This document shows positions 25,260-34,640 of a DNA stretch of 64,000 nt, in pieces (position 1 is the first letter of the stretch; every line of letters starts with the position of its first letter). Both the position numbers and the translations under genes were made by a program. Source of the stretch: Streptomyces hygroscopicus subsp. hygroscopicus. Its GTDB lineage: Bacteria; Actinomycetota; Actinomycetes; Streptomycetales; Streptomycetaceae. The notes under the pieces were generated by a model. The model had not been told where the DNA came from and did not search any database. It worked only from the letters and a program-made list of their open reading frames with translations. The stretch is from NCBI RefSeq assembly GCF_001553455.1, contig NZ_BBOX01000009.1, forward strand, positions 1 to 64,000. The letters are read 5' to 3'.

Positions 25260-25892
25260 ATGACCGACTCCCTTCCGCCTGGCGGCGCTGTCCTCGACGC
25301 GGACGAACTGGATGCTCGGTGGCGGGATGCCTGGCGCCCGGAACAGGTCGCGGAGCGGTTGGCCGGGGTCGGTGCGCCCTGGTGCGTCGCGGCGGGGTGG
25401 GCACTGGACTTGTTCCGCGGAGGGCAGTCGCGCCCCCACGGTGATCTGGAGATCGCGGTGCCCGCGGCGGGGTTCCCGGAGATCCGGGACCGCTTTCCCG
25501 CCTACGCGTATGACGCGGTGGGCTCGGGGCGGGTCTGGGCGGGGGCGGGAGCGGACGTGCTCGCGGTCACGCACCAGACGTGGCTGCGGGACCCGGTGAG
25601 CGGCCGATTCCTGTTCGACGTCTTCCGCGAGCCGCACGAGGGCGGGACGTGGATCTGCCGGCGGGACGAGAGCCTGCGGCTGCCGTACGAGGCGATCATC
25701 GAACGGACGGCAGACGGCATCCCGTATCTGGTGCCGGAGCTGGTGCTGTTGTTCAAAGCGAAGGAGGCACGTCCCAAGGACCACGCGGACTTCGACGGGG
25801 TGCTGCCGTTGCTGAGCCGGTCGCGGCGCGACGCTCTCGGCGGCTGGCTGACGCGCGTGCATCCCGGACATTCCTGGCTGGAAAGACTGTGA
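25260..25892 (+). CDS. Nucleotidyltransferase-fold protein (ANT(2'')-like)
   Basis: A 210-aa protein with CVAAGWALDLFRGGQSRPHG then DLEIAV, i.e. the G-W-A-x-D ... R-x-H-x-D-x-E metal-binding layout of polymerase-beta-type nucleotidyltransferases related to aminoglycoside 2''-adenylyltransferases. FLFDVFREPHEGGTWICRR supplies the third acidic strand. The length matches this minimal family, whose members are often misannotated as amino acid transporters. It may transfer a nucleotide to a small molecule; resistance function is only a possibility. Confidence 0.82.
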   Translation: MTDSLPPGGAVLDADELDARWRDAWRPEQVAERLAGVGAPWCVAAGWALDLFRGGQSRPHGDLEIAVPAAGFPEIRDRFPAYAYDAVGSGRVWAGAGADVLAVTHQTWLRDPVSGRFLFDVFREPHEGGTWICRRDESLRLPYEAIIERTADGIPYLVPELVLLFKAKEARPKDHADFDGVLPLLSRSRRDALGGWLTRVHPGHSWLERL

Positions 25893-25899
25893 TAAGGAT

Positions 25900-26290
25900 T
25901 CACCGGCGGACGGTCCGGAGACCGGCCGCCGTTGCCGCCGCGCCGATCGCGGCAGCCGCCGAGATCCGGACCACCCGTGTGCGCGTGGGAGGCTTCGGCG
26001 CGGAGGCGGCGGCGCGTTCCGGGAGCCGGTGCACCGCGTGCCTGCCCTTGTCGCGGGCCGGCTTCATCACCTCGGCCACGTGCAGGGCCTGTCGCCCGGT
26101 GCAGGCGTCCTTGATCTGGGTCTGGAGAAGCCGTCGGCCACCACCAGGAAGTCGTCGCCGGCGTCGCGGACGGCGGGGAGGAGGGCCTGTTCGCCGCAGG
26201 GCATGGAGATCTCGTACGTGCCGGACTCGAAGCCCCAGGACCCGGCGAGGCCACAGCAGCCGCCCCGCAGTGGCCGGTCCGGGCACCGGG
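25900..26290 (-). pseudogene. Remnant of FAD-linked oxidase with C-terminal Fe-S domain
   Basis: Read on the minus strand, RGGCCGLAGSWGFESGTYEI then MPCGEQALLPAVRDAGDDFL and VVADGFS is the cysteine-rich C-terminal domain of GlpC/GlcF-type fusion oxidases. Near 26125 the frame shifts by one and continues TQIKDACTGRQALHVAEVMK to a stop at 25900, again the expected continuation. Everything before GGCCGLAG, that is the FAD domain and ferredoxin clusters (usually more than 850 aa), is missing. A 5'-deleted, frameshifted remnant. Confidence 0.75.
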
Positions 26291-26370
26291 ATCCGGCACA
26301 CCGGGGCACCTCGGCAGACGATCCGCACGTCCCACCGGGTCCACGGCCCGCGGCGGTGCCGGACCTCCTT

Positions 26371-26406
26371 TAGCGACGCTTCTTCCTCTAGCGACGCTTC
26401 TTCCTC
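26371..26406. repeat. Tandem 18-bp duplication at the 3' end of an SDR gene
   Basis: TAGCGACGCTTCTTCCTC occurs twice in direct tandem (26371-26388, 26389-26406). The proximal copy encodes the last residues of the SDR (RKKRR-stop); the other copy lies just past the stop. A recent slippage event, with little effect on the protein. Confidence 0.85.
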
Positions 26407-27440
26407 GCCGCGCCGAGGGAGCCGCGCAGCCCGGCGGCGAGCACCGCGCCCACCGCCCCGCCGGCGGCCGCTCCCAGGGCAAGCGGGCGCCGGTGGCGCG
26501 AGGCCCACAGCTGCGGACTGCGGGAGTGCGCCTCCCGGTCGAAGACCCCGTGGGGACCGTGGTCGGCGCCGTGGGCGTCGTCGACCGGCTTCCACAGGTT
26601 CACTGCCCGGGACGGGTCGACGGGCTCGTCCGTCTGCTGCGAGTCGTAACCGGTCCGGGCCAGGTACCTGTCCAGCAGACCGGCCGCGAACCGCTGCCCC
26701 AGCAGGGTGGCGACCGTGGAGCCGCCGATCCAGTACTCCCGTCGCTCCGGGTGGTCGGCGGCGTACAGGATGCCCTCGGCGGCGACCTCCGGCTGGTAGA
26801 CCGGGGCCACCGGCCGCGGATGCCTCGGCAGGCGCGTCAGCACCCAGCTGAACTGCGGCGTGTTCACCCCGGGCAGATGTGCCATGGTCACCCGCACCCG
26901 GCTGCCGTCGTGCATCAGCTCACAGCGCAGCGAGTCGGTGAAACCCCGGATGGCGGCCTTGGCACCGCAGTAGACCGCCTGCAGGGGCACGCTGCGGTAG
27001 GCCAGGGCCGAGCCGACCTGCACGACGGTGCCCCGGTCGCGCGGCAGCATACGGCGCAGAGCCGCCTGGGTGCCGTGGACGAAGCCGAAGTACGTCACCT
27101 CGGTGGCGCGCCGCAGCTCGTCCGGGCGGATCTCCGTGGCCGGGGCGAAGACCGTGGTGAAGGCGGCGTTCACCCAGACGTCGATCGGGCCGAGCCGGTC
27201 CTCCACCTGCTGCGCGGCCGAGTCCACGGCCTCGGCGTCCGCAACGTCGACGACCAGGGGCAGCGCCCGCCCGCCCGCCGTCCGCACCTCTTGCGCGGCC
27301 TGCTCCAGGCCCCTCTGCCCGCGAGCTAGCAGCGCCACGGCGGCGCCACGTGCGCCGAACGCCCGGGCGGTGGCCCGGCCGACGCCGGCGCTCGCGCCCG
27401 TCACCACCACGACCTGGGGGTCCGGCCGGGTGGCGGTCAT
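26388..27440 (-). CDS. SDR oxidoreductase with C-terminal membrane helix
   Basis: A 350-aa protein. Residues 1-250 form a classical [20 protein letters not shown], Ser in [12 protein letters not shown] and YCGAK. A C-terminal extension has an Arg-rich segment and a Gly/Ala-rich hydrophobic helix ([20 protein letters not shown]) ending in RKKRR, so the enzyme is probably membrane-anchored with the positive end in the cytoplasm. Its ATG overlaps the stop of the TPP-enzyme pseudogene by ATGA, implying an old operon. This domain layout is common in actinomycete dehydrogenases of unknown substrate. Confidence 0.9.
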   Translation of the reverse strand: MTATRPDPQVVVVTGASAGVGRATARAFGARGAAVALLARGQRGLEQAAQEVRTAGGRALPLVVDVADAEAVDSAAQQVEDRLGPIDVWVNAAFTTVFAPATEIRPDELRRATEVTYFGFVHGTQAALRRMLPRDRGTVVQVGSALAYRSVPLQAVYCGAKAAIRGFTDSLRCELMHDGSRVRVTMAHLPGVNTPQFSWVLTRLPRHPRPVAPVYQPEVAAEGILYAADHPERREYWIGGSTVATLLGQRFAAGLLDRYLARTGYDSQQTDEPVDPSRAVNLWKPVDDAHGADHGPHGVFDREAHSRSPQLWASRHRRPLALGAAAGGAVGAVLAAGLRGSLGAARKKRR

Positions 27441-28213
27441 TTCTCCCCCCGGCCCGGGAGGCGCCCGGCGTACTCGGTGATCTTCTGCCGCACGCTCCTG
27501 GCGGTGATGCCGGCCTTCCGCGGGTCGTGCAGCGCCGCCTTGGTGGCCTTCTTGCCCTGTGAGGCCATGATGTGCGGCGGGATCGGCGCGATCCCGTTGT
27601 CGACCTTGAACTCCAGCGCCACCGGTTTATCGGCCGCCAGCGCCTCGTCCCAGGCGTCCCCGACCTTCCGGGGGGCCTGGCAGACGGTGCCCTTCAGGCC
27701 GAGCAGCTGGGTGTAGGCCGCGTACGGCACATCGGGGATCTCCGGGGAGCCCGGGTACTTCGGATCGCCCGCCATGGCGCGCTGCTCCCAGGTGACCTGG
27801 TTGAGGTCCTGGTTGTTGAACACGCAGAAGACGAACGGGGCGGCCGGGTTGGTCAGCCGGTCCAGGTAGCGCTTGACGGTGATCATCTCGTTCATGCCGT
27901 TCACCTCTGCTGACCGACCACGGCGACCACCGGCTGGTGGTCCAGCTCGGCGTCGTACAGCCCGTTCAGCAGGTGCACCGCGCCCGGCCCCGAGGTGGCC
28001 GTGCACCAGCCCACCTCGCCGGTGAACTCGGCATGGCGCACAGGCCATGAACGCGGCCATCTCCTCATGCCGCGTCTGGATGAGTTCCGGCTCGCCCCGG
28101 GCGCGGTCGATGGCACCGAGCAGTCCGTTGATGCCGTCTCCGGGGCAGCCGTACACCCGCTGGACGCCCCATTCGGCCGGGCGTTGCAGCACGTAGTCGG
28201 CGACAAGGGTCAT
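27437..28213 (-). pseudogene. TPP-dependent enzyme (pyruvate oxidase/acetolactate-synthase-like), broken
   Basis: From the ATG at 28213 (AGGAGA ribosome site) come [20 protein letters not shown] then [20 protein letters not shown] and the TPP Glu region [11 protein letters not shown] frameshift near 28035 leads to [20 protein letters not shown] and [20 protein letters not shown], then a stop at about 27901. The next segment, from an ATG at 27895, is the C-terminus (FVFCVFNNQDLNQVTWEQRA, PDVPYAAYTQLLGLKGT). About 300 central residues, including the middle domain and the TPP GDG motif, are gone. The intact family is about 590 aa. The 152-aa C-terminal frame may still be translated, being coupled to the SDR gene. 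Confidence 0.85.
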
Positions 28214-28387
28214 GGGATTCTCCTGAGCCGCGGATGCGAGGGTCACGCCCCGGGGTTGCCGTGGCGGAGCGGGCATAAACCCCGGCACACCGCCGCTCGG
28301 GTGACTCCGGCGCACACGTTTCCACCGCCGCGCGGTCGGCGCCGCCCCGGAAGCCGAGGTTTCGTTTCCGGGGCCGGCGTCTACACA

Positions 28388-29797
28388 ATGACCGTGGCTG
28401 GCAAGTTCCCCCCTCCGCACAGCGGTCCGGCCTGCCGGGTGGAATGGGCGCACAGGGTCGTGGCGGAGCCCTGGCTCGGCGCCGGCCCGGAGGCGGTGGC
28501 CGTCGACTCCGCGGCACGCCGCGCCTATGTGGCCTGTTCCCGTGACAACGCGGTGGTCGCCGTGGATCTCGACCGCTGGGTTCCGGTGTGGCGGGCCGGT
28601 GTGGGCAGGGAACCGATCCCGGTCGTACTGGATCTGCCCCGCAGGCGGCTGTTCACGGCCGACGCCCGCTCCGACACGGTCACCGTCCTCGACGCCGACA
28701 ACGCGGACCGTGTCGCCCAGATCACCGTCGGGCAGGACGCCTACCCGGCCGGGCTCGGACACGATCCGGCACGCCGGCGCGTCTTCTGCGGCAACACCGC
28801 CGCCGGTACGATCACCGCCATCGACGCCGACCGGCTGGAGGTGATCGGCGTCATCCCGGCCGAGATCGGCGCGGGCAGCATCGCGGTGGACGAGGAACGG
28901 GGCCGCGGGTACTGCGCGAACTTCATGGCCGGCTCGCTGACCGTGTTCGACACCGAGACCCTGCGTCCCCTGCGGCGGATCGCCGTCGGTGAGGGACCGT
29001 GCAAGACCGTCGCCAACCCCACGACCGGTCACCTGTACGTGGCCGGGTCCCTGCACAGCACGGTGCTGCGGCTTTCCCTCGCGACCGGACGCCCGCTGGA
29101 CGACATGCGGGTCGAGCGAGCCCCGGTCGGCATGTGCGTCTCCCCGGACGGCGGCCGGCTGTACGTCTGCAACCGGGGAGCCGGGACCGTCAGCGCCCTG
29201 GACGCGTCCAGCGGGGCCGAAACACACCGCATCACCGTCGGTCACGGCCCCGGCGACTGCCACATCGACGCGGCCACCGGGCGGCTGCTGGTCTCCAACG
29301 CCGGAAGCGGCACGCTGACCGTGGTGGACAGGCCCTGGCTGCCGGGACCGGTACGGCCCCAGACCCATCCGGCGGTCGGCCGGAGGATCCCCCACTTCGC
29401 CCTGCCCGACGCCCGGACCGGTCAGGAGCGCACCACACGGGAGTGGGCGGAGAAGAAGTACGTGATCAACTTTTTCGCGAGCTGGTGAGGCCCGTGCAAT
29501 GCGGAGGCGCCGGTCCTCGAGGAACTGCGCCGCCGTACCGCCCGGTCCGGGCTGGACATCATTCTGATCAACGTGTGGGAAACGCGCCGGGCACGCGAGG
29601 AGGCACTCCGCTTCGCCGCCGTGTGGAACGTGGAGGGCCCCCTCCTGCTGGACGAGACCGGCGACTACGCCGCCAGGCTCGGCATCACCGGTGTCCCCAC
29701 GAACGTACTGGTCGACGACAACGGAATCGTGCGGGCGGTCGGTGCCGTGACTCCGGCCGAGCTCGAGCGGGCTGTGGCCGATCTGCTGGGGGACTGA
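28388..29797 (+). CDS. YncE-like beta-propeller/TlpA thioredoxin fusion with in-frame TGA (possible selenoprotein)
   Basis: A 469-codon frame. Residues about 15-325 form a YncE/YVTN-type seven-bladed propeller with repeats such as GTITAIDADRLEVIGVIPAE and GTVSALDASSGAETHRITVG. Residues about 335-469 form a TlpA/ResA-like domain (PHFALPDARTGQERT, YVINFFASW, ITGVPTNVLVDDNGIVRAVG). Codon 367 is TGA (29486-29488) exactly where the nucleophilic Cys of WCGPC belongs: W-TGA-GPCNAEAP. Everything after it stays in frame to a normal stop at 29797. Either selenocysteine is inserted (UxxC motif) or a Cys codon has mutated and a 366-aa propeller alone is made. No clear signal peptide is visible from the ATG at 28388, and the start is uncertain. 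Confidence 0.75.
29504..29518 (+). promoter_or_regulatory. Possible bacterial SECIS-like hairpin after the in-frame TGA
   Basis: GAGG (29504-29507) and CCTC (29515-29518) can form a short stem with the 7-nt loop CGCCGGT; the loop begins 19 nt after the TGA and has G as its second base. Those values fall within the loose bacterial SECIS pattern, but a 4-bp stem is weak and such hairpins are frequent in GC-rich DNA. Confidence 0.25.
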
Positions 29798-30076
29798 CCC
29801 GGCCGTTCCCCGTGCCGCGAGGCCCGGCGGGCCTGCCCGGGGGAGGGCATCCACTTGCCGCTTCGGCCGAAGGTCCACCGGTGCCGTGCCGGGAGTACCC
29901 GGGGTGACGGCCGGCACGCGACCCGCGACCGCGCGGGACGGGGCCGCTGGGCCCGGATCGTGCGTCGCCCGCCCGCCCGGTGCGGGGCGGCACCGGTGGT
30001 TTCGGGCGGGCTGCGTGCGTGAGCGCCGCACGCGAGGGTACCCAGGACCGCTGAGACGGGTGAGGAGGGACAGACC

Positions 30077-30742
30077 ATGGGAACCCTGACCAGACAGGCC
30101 GCGCTGAAGACAGCGGCCAGGCCGTCGCTCGCCGGGGCGGCGACGGCCCGTGCCGCGACCACCGCTTCCGCTCGGTCCCGGCGGGCGATGCGGGCTCTGG
30201 GCGGCGAAAACGTCGTCGACCTGCTCATCCGCCAGCACCGGCAGATCAGGCTCGGTTTCCTGCGGGCCGCCCTGCCCGGCCCGTGGCGCCGCCGGAACTT
30301 CGACCGGCTGATGCGCCTGCTCGCCGTCCACGAGGCCGCCGAAGAGGCACACGTCCATCCCGTCGCGCGCCGCGTCCTGCGGCACGGCCGCGAGCTGGCG
30401 GCCCGCCGCCGCGCGGAGGAGAAGCACGCCAAGGAACTGCTGATCGCACTGTGGCGCACGGGGCCCGACGGGGCCGGATACCTGCGGCGCCTCAACGAGG
30501 CCAGGCGCGCGGTCTCCCGGCATGCCGCGCGGGAGGAGCGTGAGGAGCTCCGGGCCCTGGGCAAGGCCGTCAGCCCGCTCCGGCTCCGCATGCTCGGCGC
30601 CGAGGTCAAGCTCGCCCAGGCATACGCCCCGACCCGGCCGCACCGATGGGTCAACAACGAGGCCACGAACAAGCTGGCCGCACCGGTCCTCGGCCCCCTC
30701 GACCGGGCACTCGACGCCCTTCACCGCCGCGGCGCGTCGTGA
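30077..30742 (+). CDS. Haemerythrin (HHE cation-binding) domain protein
   Basis: A 221-aa mostly helical protein. Candidate di-iron ligands are His54 (LLIRQHRQIR), His85 and Glu89 (VHEAAEEAHVHPVAR, with His92/His94), His117 (EEKHAKELL) and His149 plus Glu (SRHAAREEREEL), the HHE/haemerythrin pattern. GGAGGGA precedes the ATG. A basic N-terminal 40 residues is unstructured. Such proteins bind O2 or NO or serve in iron and redox stress; it lies between the TlpA fusion and an EamA transporter without obvious operon partners. Confidence 0.9.
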   Translation: MGTLTRQAALKTAARPSLAGAATARAATTASARSRRAMRALGGENVVDLLIRQHRQIRLGFLRAALPGPWRRRNFDRLMRLLAVHEAAEEAHVHPVARRVLRHGRELAARRRAEEKHAKELLIALWRTGPDGAGYLRRLNEARRAVSRHAAREEREELRALGKAVSPLRLRMLGAEVKLAQAYAPTRPHRWVNNEATNKLAAPVLGPLDRALDALHRRGAS

Positions 30743-30944
30743 CGCACCGCGCCCGGCCTGCCGGGGCGTTGCGGCCGCGGGGACGGCGAGGTGTCCGCGC
30801 GGTCCCCGCGGAGCGGCCCCGGCCGTGAGCCGCGCCGGCGGCGGCCACGCCATCCCTGGCGGCTCCTGCTCCCTCCCCCCGGTCAGCTCTTGCCGAGGGC
30901 CCGTACGCCGCGCCGGGCCAGTGCCTGGACGCGCCGGGGCGGCT

Positions 30945-31862
30945 TCATGCTTCGCCGCGGGGCCGCGAGCCGGTCGCTTCCTCGCGGCCCGCCCCGCCGC
31001 CGTCTTCCCGTTCGCCGCCTTCGCCACTCAGCAGCGGGGAGCGCGACAGGACCATCACGGCCGCCGCCACGGCCGCGGCGGCCAGGACCGCCAGGAGGAT
31101 GAACAGGCCACCGCGGACCTTCTCGTGGAAGATCAGCACCCCCCACAGGATGGCCACCACCGGGTCGGCCATGGTCAGACCGGGCTGCGTGGCCAGAAGC
31201 CTGCCCGCGTGCATCGCCGACTGCAGAAGGAACATGGCGCCCGCGCCTACGATGATCATCGCCCATAGCTGCCAGCTGGTGAACACGCTGAGCAGGCCGT
31301 GGGAGAAGCTGCTCGTCATGCCCTTCATCAGCGCGGCGGTCAGGCCGAAGGCACAGCCGGTGGTCGTACCCAGGACCGCCGCCCGTCGGGCACCCGACAC
31401 ACGGCGTCCGCACAGCACCCCGGCCGCGATCAGCACCATGTTGGCGCCACAGCCGATCGCCCATTCCCACCAGGCGACGGACGAGGTGCTCCCACCGCTC
31501 GGCCCGAGGGCGAGGAGCAGACCGGCCAGACCCATCGCCATGACCGCCGACGCGCCCCACTCACGCCGGCCCAGCCGGCTGCCGAAGAGGAAACCGGCGA
31601 GGATCAGCGCCGTCGGCAGCTCCAGGGCGAGCAGCGGCTGCACCACGGAGAGCTGGCCGTTGCCCAGGGCGACGGCCTGCAGCAGGAACGCCACGATCAG
31701 CGACGCGACCCCGCAGAACCACACCGGACGGTGCAGGAGGTGCCACACCAGGCGCAGCCTCAGGTTCTCCTCCTCGGGCTCCTCACGGGCAGCCTTGCGC
31801 TGCAGTGCCGAAGCCAGCGCGTTGGCCACGGCTGCCAGCACAGCCAGCAGGGGGCTAAGCAC
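30945..31862 (-). CDS. EamA/DMT-family membrane transporter
   Basis: A 305-aa protein with about nine or ten hydrophobic segments (for example VWFCGVASLIVAFLLQAVAL, ASAVMAMGLAGLLLALG, ILLAVLAAAAVAAAVMVL), two repeated EamA halves and a charged C-terminal tail rich in Glu, Arg and Gly. It opens at a GTG at 31862 with no strong ribosome site. Family members export or import small metabolites or are of unknown substrate. It converges on the haemerythrin gene; the 200-bp space between contains GC-rich sequence with no clear hairpin. Confidence 0.88.
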   Translation of the reverse strand: MLSPLLAVLAAVANALASALQRKAAREEPEEENLRLRLVWHLLHRPVWFCGVASLIVAFLLQAVALGNGQLSVVQPLLALELPTALILAGFLFGSRLGRREWGASAVMAMGLAGLLLALGPSGGSTSSVAWWEWAIGCGANMVLIAAGVLCGRRVSGARRAAVLGTTTGCAFGLTAALMKGMTSSFSHGLLSVFTSWQLWAMIIVGAGAMFLLQSAMHAGRLLATQPGLTMADPVVAILWGVLIFHEKVRGGLFILLAVLAAAAVAAAVMVLSRSPLLSGEGGEREDGGGAGREEATGSRPRGEA

Positions 31863-32041
31863 AGCGCCCGCCAGACGCCGGCCGCCGGGCCGACCGCGTC
31901 GACGAGACAGTGGCCATCACGCCCTGGTAGCCACATTCCGTCGCATGAAACAGCGAAGGTGAAGGAAAGGCGCACTTGTCCACCGGCGGCGGGGGGCGCC
32001 GCAGAGGGCGTCGCCCCGGTGCGCGGGGTATTCAGCGGACC

Positions 32042-33218
32042 GTGACGCAATTTTCCTCATACCAGGACGAACTGTGCGGCCAGGGCAGCGCGGCCATCAG
32101 CCCCCGTACCCGATGACGTTCCAGGAGCTTCGGGAGAGGGCGTCGGCCGCGATGCCGCCGAAGGTCTGGGTGGGGGTATGTGGCCGGTGTTGGCGCCGGT
32201 GACGAGCACACGCAGCGAGCCAATTGCGCGGCGTTCCAGCGCTGGGGTCTGTACCCGCGCATGCTGGTGGCGCCTACCGAGCGGGACATGTCGATCGAGC
32301 TGTTCGGTGTGCGGCTGCCCTCGCCCGTGTTCATGGCGCCGGTCGGGGTGATCGGGGTGTGTGCTCAGGGCGGTCACGGCGACATGGCGGGTGCGCGGGC
32401 CTCCGCGCGGACCGGTGTTCCGTTCCTCGCCGGTAGCCTGTCGGCGGATCCGATGGAAGAAGCGGCGGCGGAACGCGGCGGCACGCCGGGCTCCTTCCAG
32501 CTGTACACGCCGCCGGACCGGGAGATGGCCGCGAGCCTGGTGCACCGCGCCGAGGCCGCCGGCTTCCGGGCCATCGCCGTCACCCTCGACACCTGGGTCA
32601 CCGGCTGGCGGCCCCGCGACCTGGCCGGGCCGAACTATCCGCACGTCCTCAGCGGTTGCCTGAGCCACTACACCAGCGATCCGGCCTTCCGCGAGCGGCT
32701 GCGGCCTGGCGCGGACGCGACCGAGGTGGCGGTGCGTACCTTGCCGATCTTCGGTGGTCCGTTCCGGTGGGAGGACCTGGAAGTGGCTGCGGTCGGAGAC
32801 CGGACTGCCCCTCATGCTGAAGGGCGTCTGCCATCCCGACGACGTTCGCCGGGGCAAGGACTACGGTGTGGCCGCTGTCTACTGATCCCACCACGGCGGG
32901 CGGCAGGCCAACGGAGGGCTGGCCGCGCTGGACTGCCTGCCCGATGTGGTCCAGGCCGCCGACGGGCTGCCGGTCCTGTTCGACTCGGGGGTGCGTACGG
33001 GCGCCGACATCATCAAGGCGCTGGCGCTGGCGCTGGCGCTGGGTGCGGCAGTGGTAGGGGTCGGTCGCCCGTACTGCTACGGACTGGCGCTCGGCGGCGT
33101 CGACGGCGTCGCGCACGTGCTGCGCTCGCTCCTGGCCGAAGCGGACTTGAGCATGGCCGTCGACGGGTATCCCACGCGCAAGGACCTCACGCCCGATGCG
33201 CTGCGCTTCGTGGGGTGA
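32042..33218 (+). pseudogene. Lactate 2-monooxygenase gene with several frameshifts and a stop
   Basis: The product would be an FMN-dependent 2-hydroxyacid oxidase of lactate monooxygenase type. Starting at the GTG at 32042 (MTQFSSYQDEL) the reading must change frame near 32110 and 32168 to continue MTFQELRERASAAMPPKVW and AGDEHTQRANCAAFQRWGL, then runs well through LPSPVFMAPVGVIGVCAQGG and TLDTWVTGWRPRDLAG. Another shift near 32790 leads to LMLKGVCHPDDVRRGKDYGV. A TGA at 32883-32885 precedes [17 protein letters not shown]. Intact homologues read [14 protein letters not shown], so the TGA stands at a Cys codon. At least four lesions make it a dead gene. Confidence 0.88.
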
Positions 33219-34034
33219 GCGCTGCGCGTCCCGGGCCGGAGCGCGCAGTGGCCCGGCACGGCGTTGCGCGGCAGAGATGCCGAGGCAGGCTGATGGCCAT
33301 GCCCGCCCCCCGGCGCAGCCGAGCATCCCTTGCTCGTCCGGCTGGAGCTGCCGCGCCCCAGAACCCGCGGATCCGGCAGCGTCGCCTCGGCCAAGGCGAT
33401 GCTGGGCAGTCCGACGACGTGGTGGGCTGCCCATCGAACCTGGGTGGCCGATGGACTGCCCGGGCGTATCTCCGAGGTCCCGTTCGCATCGCAACCACGA
33501 ATCGAGCACGATGGAGCCGCCGCGCAGGGAGTCTGCTGAGCGATCGAGTCGGCCGGCCGGTCCGCCCGACCGGGGACGAGCCGCCAGTGTGTGTAGTGCG
33601 CCGAGCACAAGCCCCGGAAGGCACCTGCCGGGCGCGCCCCTTCCCGCCCACGAGGCACCGCTTGAGTGCCGTCATGCTCTTCCCGGAGGGTGGGAACGTG
33701 CGAGAAGTCGAAGTCCTGCGCACTCAGCTCGCTCGCCGTGAAGTCCTTCGCGCACGGGCTGCGGCGGCTCACCTTATTGTTGGTGAGCGAGGAACCGGCC
33801 ACGTCGCGAGCCTCCAGGCCCGGGTGCGCGGATCGCCAGAGATCCTCCTGGAACAGAACCAGGTCCGGCCCCCACTCCGCCGGGCGCCATCCCGAGTCCA
33901 GCTCCTGGTCTTAGCCTTGATCGTGTTCTATCGATCCCGAAGCGGTTCATCCGGTACGACGCGCGGTGCGCAGACCGCGCCGCGGCCCCGGGCCGTCGAC
34001 GACCGCGGCCACGACACGGAAGGCGTGAACGATC
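33219..34034. other. Gap with a decayed zinc-binding protein fragment
   Basis: On the minus strand around 33500-33680 the reading FRGLCSAHYTHWR and, further on, PSCSIRGCDANG resemble the repeated CxxxGC...RGLCxxHYxRW metal-binding units of small actinomycete/phage proteins. Frame changes between a preceding TALKRCLVGGK and this part show decay. Otherwise no gene is seen ahead of the epimerase gene, whose promoter should lie near 33900-34020. Confidence 0.35.
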
Positions 34035-34628
34035 ATGCGACCAATGGAAATCGAGGGCGCCTGGATACTGGAACCGAAGGTCTTCCCGGACGAACGCGGC
34101 AGCTTCCACGAGTGGTACCAGGGCAAGGAGTTCAGCGAGAGGACCGGCTACGACTTGACCGTAGCGCAGGCCAACTGCTCGGTCTCCCGCCGGGGGGTCG
34201 TGCGTGGCGTGCACTTCGCCGACGTACCGCCCGGCCAGGCCAAGCAGGTGACTTGTGTGCGCGGGGCGGTCCTGGATGTGATCGTCGACGTCCGTGTCGG
34301 CTCCCCGACGTTCGGGCAGTGGGAGGCGCTGCGGCTCGACGACAACAACCACAGCGCCGTGTTCCTCGCGGAGGGCCTCGGGCACGCGTTCACGGCACTC
34401 ACCGACGACGCCACACTCGTCTACCTCTGCTCGACCGGCTATGCGCCCGAGCGCGAGCACGGTATCGACCCGCTCGACCCGGCTCTGGCCATCCCCTGGC
34501 CCCAGGACATCACGCCGGTCCTGTCCCCCAAGGACACGGTCGCGCCGTCGCTGGCCGAGGCGGAACGGACCGGGCTGCTGCCGTCGTACGCGGAGTGCTG
34601 TGCGCTGTACGCCCAGCAGCGCGGATAG
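34035..34628 (+). CDS. rfbC: dTDP-4-dehydrorhamnose 3,5-epimerase family
   Basis: A 197-aa cupin-fold RmlC. FPDERGSFHEWYQGKEFSER and RGVVRGVHFADVPPGQAKQV carry the substrate-base region with the catalytic His in RGVHF; YLCSTGYAPEREHGIDPLDP contains the catalytic-acid Tyr region. It acts on dTDP-4-keto-6-deoxyglucose to give dTDP-4-keto-L-rhamnose or a 3- or 5-epimer used in antibiotic sugars. The ATG at 34035 is near GGAAGGCG. It converges on rfbD, the other genes of the pathway being on the minus strand. Confidence 0.94.
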   Translation: MRPMEIEGAWILEPKVFPDERGSFHEWYQGKEFSERTGYDLTVAQANCSVSRRGVVRGVHFADVPPGQAKQVTCVRGAVLDVIVDVRVGSPTFGQWEALRLDDNNHSAVFLAEGLGHAFTALTDDATLVYLCSTGYAPEREHGIDPLDPALAIPWPQDITPVLSPKDTVAPSLAEAERTGLLPSYAECCALYAQQRG

Positions 34629-34640
34629 CCCCGCGGGGCT
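34627..34640. terminator. Short hairpin at the rfbC stop
   Basis: AGCCCC-GC-GGGGCT overlaps the last base of the rfbC stop codon. With a CGCG loop it gives a 5-bp stem, between convergent rfbC and rfbD. Weak terminator candidate. Confidence 0.35.

Noticed and set aside
25260-25892. Amino acid transporter, a label often given to this family
   Set aside because: There are no membrane segments; the residues fit a nucleotidyltransferase fold.
27437-31027. A 1196-codon open frame on the minus strand
   Set aside because: It only becomes protein-like in its last part (TPP-enzyme pieces); the rest is antisense to the propeller/TlpA and haemerythrin genes and is a composition artefact.
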